Shown here in pieces: positions 11,917 to 22,400 of a DNA stretch of 64,000 bases. Both the position numbers and the translations under genes were made by a program. Under the pieces are notes generated by a model. The model had not been told where the DNA came from. It saw only the letters and a program-made list of their open reading frames with translations, and did not search any database. Source of the DNA: Linnemannia elongata (Eukaryota > Mortierellomycota > Mortierellomycetes > Mortierellales > Mortierellaceae); NCBI GenBank assembly GCA_036320915.1, contig JAXBDG010000009.1, positions 310,001-374,000 on the forward strand, given 5' to 3'. Within the stretch, counting starts at the first letter, position 1. Each line of letters opens with the position of its first letter.

Positions 11917-12336
11917 TAGAATATTCCACGTCGATAAGCCATTCATTGTCAGAAATTTCCTCTCTCAACAGACAACCTAACAGCAACAAATATCAGATCA
12001 TCCACCTGCAAAAAGATCGTTTGACACGCATAATTTTGGAGGCAGGTCAGGATATTTCTTTGTACAGTCAGAATAGCTGTTATGGTTGTTGATAAATTAA
12101 GCCGATCCCATATGTTGTGTACGCGTACAACTTTAGCGGTTGCTATTAATGGTTGCAGCAGCTGCATCATTACTCGCGTGATAAGAAGAGACCATAAAGC
12201 AAAGACAGATAGGAAATTAAAGAAGATATGTCCCTGTACAAATACTCTCAATCACTCTCTTCTCACTTTCATATCTGCCTTTCTCTTGACACAACAAGAG
12301 CCTCTTGAATATTAGATATTAGAATATCTTCTTAAC

Positions 12337-12357
12337 CTGACATGAGTGGCATGTCAG
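12337..12357. repeat. CTGACATG...CATGTCAG palindrome
   Basis: A perfect 8-bp inverted repeat separated by 5 bases. Related TGTCAGA-type words recur at about 12391-12398, 12428-12436 and 12456-12463, so this part of the island carries its own short-repeat cluster. Confidence 0.6.
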
Positions 12358-12520
12358 AGTTACGTTTCTTGGAAAAGATGATTTCAACACATGTCAGATT
12401 TGCCAGGAAAACGCGGTTTTGACATCAATGTCAGATTAGCTATTCTGGCATTCAGTGTCATATTATCTTATTTTCTCTTTCGCCGCCACCAAAAAAAAAA
12501 AAAAAAAAAAAAGGAAAGTG

Positions 12521-12655
12521 GGATATATTTAAACGTTGCCCACCCATTTTGTCGCCTTATACGTTGCCCATAGTATTTTCTTCTCGTTGCCCTCAATTTA
12601 AAGTTCAGGCGTTGCCGCGTTGATATAAAACGTTGCCCTCTACTAAATGTTGCCC
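12521..12655 (+). repeat. GTTGCCC spaced-repeat block 1
   Basis: A GGATATATTT end is followed by GTTGCCCACC, GTTGCCCATAG, GTTGCCCTCA, GTTGCCG, GTTGCCCTC and GTTGCCCAC, spaced about 18-28 bp. The order of the first three units is the same in blocks 2 and 3. Confidence 0.75.
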
Positions 12656-12812
12656 ACTCTTCCCTCACCCAACCAGCCCCGGGCCGCTGCAACACTGTCA
12701 ACGGGGCCTACACGTCACTTTGTTTGACACCTTATCGAGTGCATAGTTCTATATGGATTATAGCAAAGGTTAAGAAACATGCGAAACCAATGGTGTATTA
12801 TGATGGAAAAGC

Positions 12813-12960
12813 AGGATATATCTTTTTGTTGCCCACCTTTTTTTAGCTTCTTATGTGTTGCCCATAGTAAAGTCTATTCGTTGCCCTCAGTGATGCTTTA
12901 AACCGGTGCCCATCTCAAAATCTTAATCGTTGCCCAAGACTCTGCTGGTATACGTTGCCC
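12813..12960 (+). repeat. GTTGCCC spaced-repeat block 2
   Basis: A second copy in direct orientation: GGATATATCTTTTT, then GTTGCCCACC, GTTGCCCATAG, GTTGCCCTCA, GGTGCCC, GTTGCCCAAG and GTTGCCCTA. The stretch GTTGCCCATAGTAAAGTC is shared with the inverted block 3. Confidence 0.75.
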
Positions 12961-13441
12961 TATACTCTTTCCCCCGTATGCGTTGTGACATTATCTATCT
13001 GTGGAGAATCAATATCATTGTACTTATCCCATGGATGTGCACTAGGAACTCAAAGGTCAGGGGAGGTGTCTTCTCTTCGCAACCATATTGTCATGAATTG
13101 TACATTTTGACATAGCTCTATTTCATACGCGTATTCACTGTCCCATATGCTGCACCAGCTCTAGGTCTGTACTTTTCCTTTCATGGTCAATTAGCCCATA
13201 TCAGTATGAGAGAGAAAAGAGAAGAGAGAAAGAGAGTAAGAAGAACTCATAGGTACATGTCTTAATACATAAGGCAACATATCTACGCGAAACTAAGAGG
13301 TACATAGCTCGATAGTCTACATAAGGGAACTCTTTCTTCCCCTTTGCACAGAGTTTTACATATTTCGCACTCCGCCCCAGACGGACCCCCTTCCCCTTTC
13401 TACTACCCCTCCTTTTTTCCTTTTTTATCTCCCACCTACCC

Positions 13442-13640
13442 ATGTCGGTCAATCACGACATGGTCCTGGCGGCAGAAACAGTTCCGCTAGGCACCGACCC
13501 GAATCCCGAAACTGGAACCGGATCGGCCTCTGCAGCGTCTAGGTTGGCGATGGATGGATCTGGGCCCCATCCACCCATCCATCAAAAGTCGAATTCAACC
13601 CCCGACACCTCGAACCCACCACAGCAGCAACAGCAGCAAC

Positions 13641-13674
<34 letters not shown>

Positions 13675-15322
13675 GCAACAAACGGTTGTGTTTCGCCCAC
13701 CCCTGGAGTCAACAGCAACACGGGCGAAGAAGGATGCAGTAGGCAAACACCGCCCAGTAGCAGACACGCTCCCCGCAACCGTGTTCAGGAACAACTTTGT
13801 CCTGGCATATACCCTTCCCGGCAAGAAGGACACACCCCAGGGCATCACTTACACCCATGTTATGGATGCCATCGCAGACCAAGTCAGAGGCGTGACGGAG
13901 CTGTGATTTGACCAAGTCCATAAATATATGGTAGCAATTTTCAAAGATAAGACTGAATTTGACTTTGCCCTCAGCATCCCCCTGGAGATTACAACAACCT
14001 TCTGGATTCAACCATCCAAGACGGTGTACACCTCGGGAGTAGAGGAGACGATCTTTGCCAACAACATCGCTTGCACCGACAATCTGGAACAGATCCAGAC
14101 CGAGCTGACGGCTATCTTCGGTAAACACGGGACCGTTGACAACATCAGCTTTGGGTACATCCGACACCCAACACACACAATCAAGGATGGAAATATCTCA
14201 CTTCGACTCACGTTCCATGTGAACATCCCATCCAACCCACAGCTGCCTAGGATCGCCAACTTTCTTCGATGGAACACGTACTTTTTCTGGAGAAACGCCC
14301 CGGCCTTCTGTGTGGGATGCGGCATTACTGGACACGACTCTAGAAGCTGCACCAAAGCAACGGCTAGCATAGCCCTGAGTAACACACCCCTGCTGGCGAA
14401 AACCATCATGTCATACCGCTACTTGGAGGGAACACCTACAGTCAACCAACTTGGTAGTAGCAGTAGCAGAAGCAACAACAACAACAGACAACAACCCAAC
14501 AAAAGCAACAACAACAACAAGAGCAACAACAACAACAAGAGCAACAACAACAGCAACAGCAACAACAAGGAGCAGGGATCAAAGAGAATCTCGGCGCCGG
14601 ACCAGGATGGATTCCAGACCCGTCATGCGCCAAACCCCACCATCAAGGACCAGGGGCCCTCCGGCCAGGACCCTCAGGACCACAAGAGACCTAGGTCTCT
14701 GGATGGCGCCCCCAAGAAGAAGAAGCCAAGGAGGAAGAAGACAAAGACCGCTGGACAGGTTGCTACTCCTGCACCGCAGGCTGTTGGGTTAAATGGAAGC
14801 AAGGTCCCCGTGGCCAATGCATGCGTACCCCAACAGAGGGCTCCTGCCCAAGCTGAAGGGTCGAATTGGACGAAGCCCGCTCTGGGCTTCAATCCCGTAC
14901 CCCTTCAGCAGGTCATGCCCACAAGCAACACAAAACAACAAGCAGCAGCACTAATGCAAGTTGTGGACCCACTTACCTCCCAGTATCAAACCCAGGGATG
15001 GCTTGGTGCCGCGACCAAACATTCAGAGGCCTTTGTCTTTAACGCTCAAGGCACTTCTGGCTCCTTAGCTACCTCTAGTGAAGGCAGCAGCAGCAGCACA
15101 CCAGCACCACTCCGTCAGGAGGCTTGCGTACCACCTTTGGGTGTTGAACGCGATGCCCATGAAACTACGAACAAACAATAGCACGACCTCTTGCAGACTG
15201 ATGTCGATGAGGACGACGACATGGGCGATAGCCACGGTCGTAATCCTTGGACTGAGGCAGAGAGAGAAGAAGCCCAAAGAGAACTAGAACAGAATGGAGG
15301 TGGTGGAGATATGGACCAATAA
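13442..15322 (+). pseudogene. Non-LTR retrotransposon ORF1 (gag-like), two stops
   Basis: A 627-codon frame interrupted by TGA at 13904-13906 and TAG at 15179-15181; the reading frame and protein style continue across both, ending at TAA 15320-15322. The protein has a polyQ stretch, a globular middle region, and one CCHC zinc knuckle, CVGCGITGHDSRSC, at 14309-14350 (CX2CX4HX4C), followed by Asn/Ser/Lys-rich and Pro-rich tails. An endonuclease-like remnant follows in another frame. This is the ORF1 layout of LINE-type elements, whose product binds element RNA. No reverse transcriptase domain remains in the window. Confidence 0.8.
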
Positions 15323-15359
15323 AAAGAAGCTTACCTTTTTTTTATCACCCGTTATTTCT

Positions 15360-15620
15360 GTCTATCTTTATTTAGATCGCTGTTTTCCATTGAAAATTTT
15401 TTTCCCAATGACCAGTTTATCATCGCATCGTTTAATTGCAATCGTGTTGTGGATACGAGAAAAAGGCAGAACTTGTTCCGCTGGCTCAAAACACAACCGT
15501 TTGACATTATTGCTCTACAAGAGTGCAACCCTAAAGACAACCAGATTCCCGAATGGAAGAGAGAATGGGCTCGAGAGACATCTTTACCTTCGACCTGTAT
15601 CATAACTTCCAACTTGGATT
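15360..15620 (+). pseudogene. Truncated LINE ORF2, endonuclease domain start
   Basis: Reading FIIASFNCNRVVDTRKRQ, then WLKTQPFDIIALQE, this is the start of an APE-like endonuclease (EEP) domain: the first motif has its Asn and the second its catalytic Glu. Similarity fades at about 15600-15620, and the sequence becomes pyrimidine-rich and non-coding. The catalytic His/Asp end and the whole reverse transcriptase are absent, so the element cannot move by itself. Confidence 0.75.
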
Positions 15621-15943
15621 CTCTTCCTCTCTTTCTTCCACTGTTCCTTCCTTATTTTTTTACACCTTAAATCCTAGAGTAGCTTTCTTTTTTTCAGCCC
15701 TTTTTTGGTGGCGTCGCAAAAGTACGGTAGGGGGAGCCAGACGGCGGAGTTCTGAATGACCCGAAAATAAACATACCCGAGGTTGTAAACAACCGTCGGG
15801 GATCTGGCTCGATACATAAGGCAGCCATGTCGGTAATGGTGCAGGTGGGAGGAGAGAACGAGAAAGGGAGGAAAGAAAGTGCGCGGCTCATAAGGATGCA
15901 ATTCAACACATTGAGCAACTATGTCGCAGGCAACAAATTATTT
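15621..15943. other. Non-coding remainder after the truncated LINE
   Basis: Low-complexity pyrimidine DNA to about 15715, then unrecognised sequence. It includes a hairpin at about 15779-15802 with arms GGTTGT/ACAACC and CCCGA/TCGGG, loop AA and one bulged G. Confidence 0.5.
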
Positions 15944-15950
15944 TGCGGGG

Positions 15951-16090
15951 TGGGCAACAGATTGGCGTTTTTTTTGGCAAGGTATAAGAGTATTCAATCT
16001 CCGATGGCAACCGGGGAGGGCAACGAATAGACTTTACTATGGGCAACATATAAGAAGCCAAAAAGAGGTGGGCAACAAATAGATATACCC
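15951..16090 (-). repeat. GTTGCCC spaced-repeat block 3 (inverted)
   Basis: On the minus strand: GGGTATATCTATTT, GTTGCCCACC, GTTGCCCATAG, GTTGCCCTCC, GGTTGCCATC, then after a gap GTTGCCCACC. The order matches blocks 1 and 2, but the orientation is reversed, so the blocks face each other across the LINE remnant. Confidence 0.75.
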
Positions 16091-16220
16091 TGGAAAAGCA
16101 AGGTGATCGAAAAAAAAGTGAGCTGCACCGACACGGTACTTGCGCCAGCTTGTCGCTCCTCTCCAGAGGAGAAAGGTGCAAAAAAGGAGCTCCTGATTGA
16201 ATCAGGAGATGATGATCTAG

Positions 16221-16293
16221 CGCCCAACGTGGGGGTCGAACCCACAGCCTTCAGATTAAGAGTCTGACGCTCTACCGATTGAGCTAGCCGGGC
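16221..16293 (-). tRNA. tRNA-Lys (CTT), copy 3
   Basis: 73 nt, same sequence as copy 2. 3' hairpin CTCCTGATTCAATCAGGAG then CTCCTTTTTT; 5' flank with CACGTGCTGG. About 225 bp including both flanks is nearly identical to copy 2 in inverted orientation, which points to a recent duplication or transposition. Confidence 0.95.
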
Positions 16294-16702
16294 TGGATGC
16301 TTTGCTGATGGTGACTGAGTTTCTGGCACAATTTTGTTTCGGCAGCTCAATTTCGGCTTGACACCAGCACGTGATATTCCCCAAATGCAAGAGGCCTCGT
16401 GCCAGCCGAGCGTTTTTTTTTTTTTTTTTTTTTTGTTCTTTGTTCGCGTTTACTATACAAACGCACAAGCATACACACTCATTCCGATCAAGAAGTAAGG
16501 TGATGTAGGACAAAGAAAAGAGAAACAGAAACCAAGTTTATTAAGTTAATGGCGAGGAATGGATATAATACAATGGGGATTAGCAATGAAGTGGTATATG
16601 GCGAAGAGTTGTTCGAAACTACGAACCAATAACGGAATAGAAGGAAGAAGAAAAAAAAAAAAAAATAGGGACGCGCTTGACCTAATTTTTTTTTTTTTTT
16701 TA
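16294..16702. other. tRNA flank, T/A runs and MFS 3' UTR
   Basis: Holds the shared 5' flank of tRNA-Lys copy 3 (to about 16410) and a T-run of about 22. Next to the MFS stop codon are an A15 run (16651-16665) and a T16 run (16686-16701). No gene seen. Confidence 0.6.
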
Positions 16703-19490
16703 TCATCGAGAGGCTTTCTCTTCACGGTCAATGGTTTTATGATATCCAGGAGAAGAACTCAACCCATGATCCTGTTCCTCCTCCAACTGTCGCTTGACCA
16801 CATACGCCGCCCACTCCGATTCCTCCTGCTCCTTCGTCACCCACTTCAATCCGAATCGACCAAACCGAAGGATACGACCAAAGATCCTGCTATGGAAAAA
16901 CTCTCCAGGTACCGCGGGCAAGAGGCGATCACGGATTCCAGTCCGGACAAAGAGCGCCATGAAGAGACCCAATGCCACACCGGCCAGGATCCAGTTCATG
17001 TTGATGCTGTAGATGTAGCTGTCGTGGACGGTGTATCCAGTATCGAGGAGGTGATTGTAGATTGCGGTGAAGAGGAGACCAGCACCGACGCTGGAGAGAC
17101 TCCATGAGGTCAAGATGACGCCGTGAAGGGGACCAATGTTGGAGGGTCCAAACATGTCACAGAGAAAGGCAGGGATACATCCGAATCCGCCGCCGTAGCA
17201 CGAGGTCAAGATCCAGATGCTCATGAGGAAGGCCCAGTTGCAGCGGTTTTGCATGATGGTAGGGAGGCAGGCGAGGATGATGGCTTGACTACCCAGCATG
17301 ATCATGTAGGAGTTCTTGCGGCCGATACGGTCTGAGAGGGAGGCAAAGAACAAACGGCCGACCAAGTTAAATCCGCCGTTGATGGAGACGATGGTTGAAG
17401 CGGCGTCCTTGTTGTGGTCGAAAATATCGGTCGCAATGTTGGCCAAACGTGAAATGATAACCACACCAGCCATGGTGTTACCGAGGAACATGATATACAT
17501 CAACCGGAACTCGCGCGAGTAGAAAGCGTCCATCAGACTGATCGACATACTGGGGTCGTAACCCGTACGAGCACCACACCTTGTCGAGTTGCGGCGGGAA
17601 GTCATTGAGATGGCAGCTGAAGGGATCATGGTTGCTGTGCCAGAGATGGGCGAGATGGGTGACATGGAGTCATCGAGACTCTTGCGGGGACCGAAGTGAG
17701 CTTGTTGAAGAGGATGAAGTGATTGGAAGTTGGCTGAACCCACGCCAGCACCAGTGCCATTGTTGTTGTTGCTGAAGAGTCCACTACCGGCTGAAAGTGT
17801 AGTGTGCTCGATCGAGATACTCTTCAGACCCAGTTCCCTGATCTCGGCCTCGGTGTGAGTCCTCGTCTCAAAGCACTCATCCTCGTCGTAGTCATCGACA
17901 CGGACAGCCCAGACATCGAGCCCATTGACAACATAGCCGGGAGGAGGGACACGGAAGACAAACGCACAGACGACCATGACCACAAAGTAGAACGAACCCA
18001 AGATCACAAACGTAAAAGGTAAGCCAACAGCAGCGGCAAGAGGATCAGGGATCTTGGCCATCACAATCGAACCAGCTCCAAACCCGCTAACAGCCAGACC
18101 AGCAGCAACACCGCGACGGTCAGGGAACCATTTCTGGAGGGCAGAGACGGGGGAAATGTATGAGATGCCCAGACCCAGACCACCAAAGATGCCGTAGCCG
18201 ACATAGACCAGAGCGATCATCTTGACGTGGACACCGAGGGCGGTGATCAGGTTGCCTATAAGGAACAGGACTGCACCTAGAAGGCCGGCTTTCCGGGGAC
18301 CGTTTCGTTCAAGCCAAGGGCCCATAATTGACGATGACACTCCAAAGCAGCCTGCATTTAAAGGTGATGATTGAGGAAGAGAAGGATATGGTTATTAGAA
18401 AATGAAAAAAGTGGGCGGAATAGAATGCACGTACAAATCTTTCTCATTGGTTTGTGCTTGGACTCGGTTGCAAAGGGAAAAAAAAGATCAACGGTCTTCT
18501 GTTCGGGCTGGTTAACTTACCCAAGGCAACGTAGAAAGTAATGGCAGCCAAGTGTGTATTCGTCGCAGGACCATAGAGCGCTGTGTCAATGAGGTTGTTG
18601 AACACAGACCCTAATAAGTAACATCGTAGGCAACGATAATAGCATATAAATAAAAGCAAAAAAAATAATCGGGGGTGGCGATTTAGATTAGTATGGACCT
18701 CCTGAGCCTTACCAATCAAGCAATGAGGAACCAAAGCGAGACAAAGAAAAACACAAGGCGATGCACATGTACACGCTTGTCAATTGCGCTCGTTGCAAAA
18801 ATAACAAATAGCAATAATATCCATATCCACTTTTTTCACATTCGTCCCCTTCTGTCGCCTTCCCTTTTCCCTTCTCCTTCATCTCCACTCCCTCCTAATT
18901 TCCGGAAATATCCCCAAACAAAAACACACCATAAAAAACTTACAGGCATACAAGGTCCCACAGACCGCTTGGAAACAAAACGCGGCAGGGAGAAAGATCC
19001 ATCGACTGAATCTGATGTTTCCAATGAGGTAGGCCTCTCTGTCCAGTTGAGCCTCGGTCCGAACATAGTCCACACGACTGTAGTGGCGGTAGATGATCCG
19101 AGTAACCCAGTTGAAGGCTGCACAGTCCGAGGGTTCAATCGTCGAGCAGATCGAAGTTGTCAAAGCGCTGGTGGTTGGCCTCAACTTGTTTGGGTTGACA
19201 ACATGGCCATCTGCGCGAAGGTATTCTCCGCTAGATCCACCCGCTGCTGCTGCTGCTGCCGGCGGTGGTGCCAGAGATCCCCCTGGCCGGAGACTGGAGA
19301 GGCCTTGGGTGTGGAGGCGGCCTAGTGATGTGCCATTCTTGAGGCGACGGGTGTTGCTCTTATTGTTGTTGAGCGTGCTATTGTGGGAGGTGTTGCTGTT
19401 CTCCGTGTTGGTGTCGTTATTGTTGTCAGCCTCTTGGGGGTGCTGACCGTTCGAGGCACTGGAGCTCGCGTGCAGATGGGAGTCATCCAT
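16703..19490 (-). CDS. MFS transporter, oxalate/formate-monocarboxylate type
   Basis: Membrane carrier of the major facilitator superfamily. Exons 18944-19490, 18521-18610 and 16703-18351 join in phase to give 761 aa. Residues 1 to about 150 are hydrophilic (Asn/Ser/Ala-rich). The first membrane segment and YAWSVFNNLID follow, then SSIMGPWLERNGPRKAG (loop 2/3 MFS signature) and KWFPDRRGVAAGLAVSG, typical of the OFA/monocarboxylate porter group. A hydrophilic central loop of about 130 residues separates the two six-helix halves; the second half has the repeated loop SDRIGRKNS. The substrate cannot be read from sequence; small carboxylates are the family expectation. The long upstream purine-rich DNA (CT-rich on the coding strand) is probably its leader. 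Confidence 0.88.
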
Positions 19491-22400
19491 TGTGTATGTT
19501 GTATGTAGCGCCGTGAGGTGTATTGATAGTTGAGAGAATCAGTGAGCAATGTCGAGAAAGGAATTTCGTTTGTTTGAGTGTGTAAAGGGTACTTGTTTGT
19601 TGTTTGGTGTAAATTTGTCGTCAGAAATGAGAGGGTGCCCGGATGGAAGAAAGGGTGAGAAGGGTAGGAGAGACTGTGGTCCCTTTCTCTCAATACTACG
19701 CGGCTCTGCCTCTTTGTTATCGTCTCTTACTGATTTCCAATCTCGAAGGGTGATTTTCTGACAAATGCGCGAATGACAGAAAGCAAAGGAGAAGAAGAGA
19801 TTAGAAGCAAGGACTGTAGAATGTAGAAATCAAAGAAAAAGGTAGAAACGCCGCTTCAAGAAAGAAAGAAAAGGGTGTAATGGTGTTGTTGTTAAGAAGT
19901 AGAACGAAAAGAGAAGGTCAAAGAGAAAAAAAGATGTCAACTTGGTGTAGGCTTGATGGTTAGGCGTTGTATTTGTATGAGCGGGATCAACAATTAACCA
20001 GTCGGTAGGTTTGCAAAATGTAGTGGAGGCGAGAGGAGGGGAGAAGTAGTTATGGGAAACGAGAGGAACTAGTGAGCAAGAAAGAGTGAAGGGGGCGAGG
20101 AGAAAAGAGGCAAAAAGAGAGGAAGGAGTGTAAAAAAAAGAAGCAAGTGATAATTGGGGTACATAAGAGAGAACAGGGGAGTACAACGACGGAAGTTTCT
20201 GTGAAGGGGGTGAAAGGGGAAGACGAACACAAGGACGGAAAAGATAAACGGATTCAATTCAATGGCAAATTAAGGAAGAGTAATGCGCGAGAGAAGGAAA
20301 AAAATGTTGGACAAATATCGCAAAAAGGTATGCGGATCTTACAAAATGGGTGACTCGATGCCTGAGTGAGAATGTGAAAAAAAAGTGTGAAGAGCAAGGT
20401 TCGAAGGGAGAGTGAAAATGACGACAAAGAAAAGGGATGGTGATGGTAAAGGGGGAGGGAGACGATAATGATGATGATGATGAGGCGTTCTTCTGGACGC
20501 GGTTTTGGAGCAAAGCCAGGGTGTAACAAGAAAAAAGGGGACCGGGAGATGGGAGCGAGTAGCGCAGGGAGGAAGGAAGAAAAAGAGGCGCAATTACACG
20601 AGTATTCATGTATACCTAGTTATCAAAACTTTCTTACTGCTGGGCGGAATGGCGGGATGAGAGATGGGTCAAATAAGTTGGACGCGAAAGAGGGTCAAGT
20701 CTTGCGTTGTTTTGTGCGTTAGTAAAAAGGTGGATGAGGAGAAAGAGGAGAAGGAAAGTGAGCGAGAGGAAGAGTGAAAGAGTGTCTGGGAGGAAGGAAA
20801 TGAGTTTGGGGGCGAGAAGAAGAAGAGGAAGGAAGACGAGGAGGGGGGTAGTGGAGGGGTACAAACACGAGAGGAAGATGAGAACCAGAGGTTCGACAAA
20901 GAAGAACAAAATAAGGTGAGAAAAAAAAACGACAAAAGATGGGCGCGTTTTTTGTTCGTAATATCTGCGATTGGCGTTTGGCGCAAATCAGAGGCGGGAA
21001 GGAGAAGAGAGGGGGAAGCACGAACAAAAGAGAGAAAAAGAAGAAAGAAAAGAGAGAATGGGATTAATAAAGAGAAAAAAAAAAGAGAGAAGAGAAGGAG
21101 GAAACAAAACGCGTTATTGAGGCCTTTCTCCTTCCTTCTTATGGACGTTGCAAAAGCGAGTGAGAGAAAAGGGCCATGTCATGTCACATCCATGCATGCC
21201 GCTTGTTGATGTTGCTCAATTGATTTACACCCGTGTCCGTCCTTGATTTTCACTCGCATCCATAGTTCGGTATTCGTTTATTGTTGATTGTTCTTTGCTT
21301 TGTTCGCTGGTTGTTATCGAACGGGTATTCTCTTCTCGCCTTTTGCCTTTTCTCTCTTACTCTATTAGTTTCACTTATGAAAAGTGAACTGCCAGTCCTA
21401 CTGTGTTTTGAAGCTAGTAGACCAAAAGGAGTAAACTCCCTAAGACAACACACCACAAAACAACACGCTTTTTGGCGAGGGACAAAGCAGGTTCGCTTTT
21501 GATTGCTTTGAAAGGGTGGTAAAAACGAGGAGATCTCAGCAAAGTCAGAGACAATTAAGAAAAACGTTTTCAAGAAACGATTGGACAGCCAGTCAGTTAA
21601 TCAATCAGACACAAGAGGATAAAATCGATTGAATACAAGGCCCCTTCTGTATAATTGGCCTGGCTACTGGTCATCATCATCACATCGTGAGGCGGGATAA
21701 CGTTGCACACGAAAAAAGGGCGCCATCCTAAAAATATGCAGATAGAAAAATGGGGAAGGTAGTTCATCAGAAGGGAGAAAAAAGGCACAGGAATAACCGC
21801 GTATGCAAGAGACACGGGGGAAGGAAAGAAAAGAGAAAGGGGGTTCAAGCGAGAGAGGTAAGAGTGTAAAAGAGAGAATGAGAGAGATAATAAAAGGGTA
21901 TTGAATAAAGACAAAGTTCAGGAGAGTTGAATATTGCACGCCAGCAGAGACAGGCATATAGACGAAGGAAAGACAAGGAGTACGCTAAAGAAAGGAGTGC
22001 CGGAAGAACGAAAGACACAAAGTTATGGAGGTCGCCTCCGAATGGTCTTTTACCATCTCGCATCGCACCAGCGTATCCCGTCAGCCAGTCAGTCAGTCCT
22101 TACGCCTCATTTCATAAAAGGACAGATTTAACGAAGAAAGAGATCTCTATTCTACAATGATCTATTGTCCAAAACGTGATCGGGTCAATCACCATCAGGA
22201 AGGCAAAGGGGGAGGAGTCGACGAAGGAGGAGGAAAAAAGCCAACTCCTTTGTCAATTACAAAAGAAAGGAACGAATGGCCGCAGAGAGGGGGTGCAAGG
22301 CGAAGGTTGAGAGAGGGAGGGAGATAGAGAGAGTCAAGTAGACAAACGAACTAGTACACCTCCCGGCCTCCAAATTACCGTAGGTGTTTAGACACACAGC

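Noticed and set aside
13904..13906. TGA in LINE ORF1 as a recoded (selenocysteine or Trp) codon
   Set aside because: A second in-frame stop (TAG at 15179) and a truncated ORF2 show simple decay of a dead element.
12479..15720. CGCCGCCACCAAAAAA near 12485 and its inverted partner near 15705 as transposon ends
   Set aside because: The match is short, partly homopolymeric and has no supporting target duplication; the GTTGCCC blocks are better evidence for element boundaries.
20050..21030. Several minus-strand frames rich in Phe, Ser and Leu
   Set aside because: All lie in a strongly purine/pyrimidine-skewed tract, which creates stop-poor frames by composition alone.
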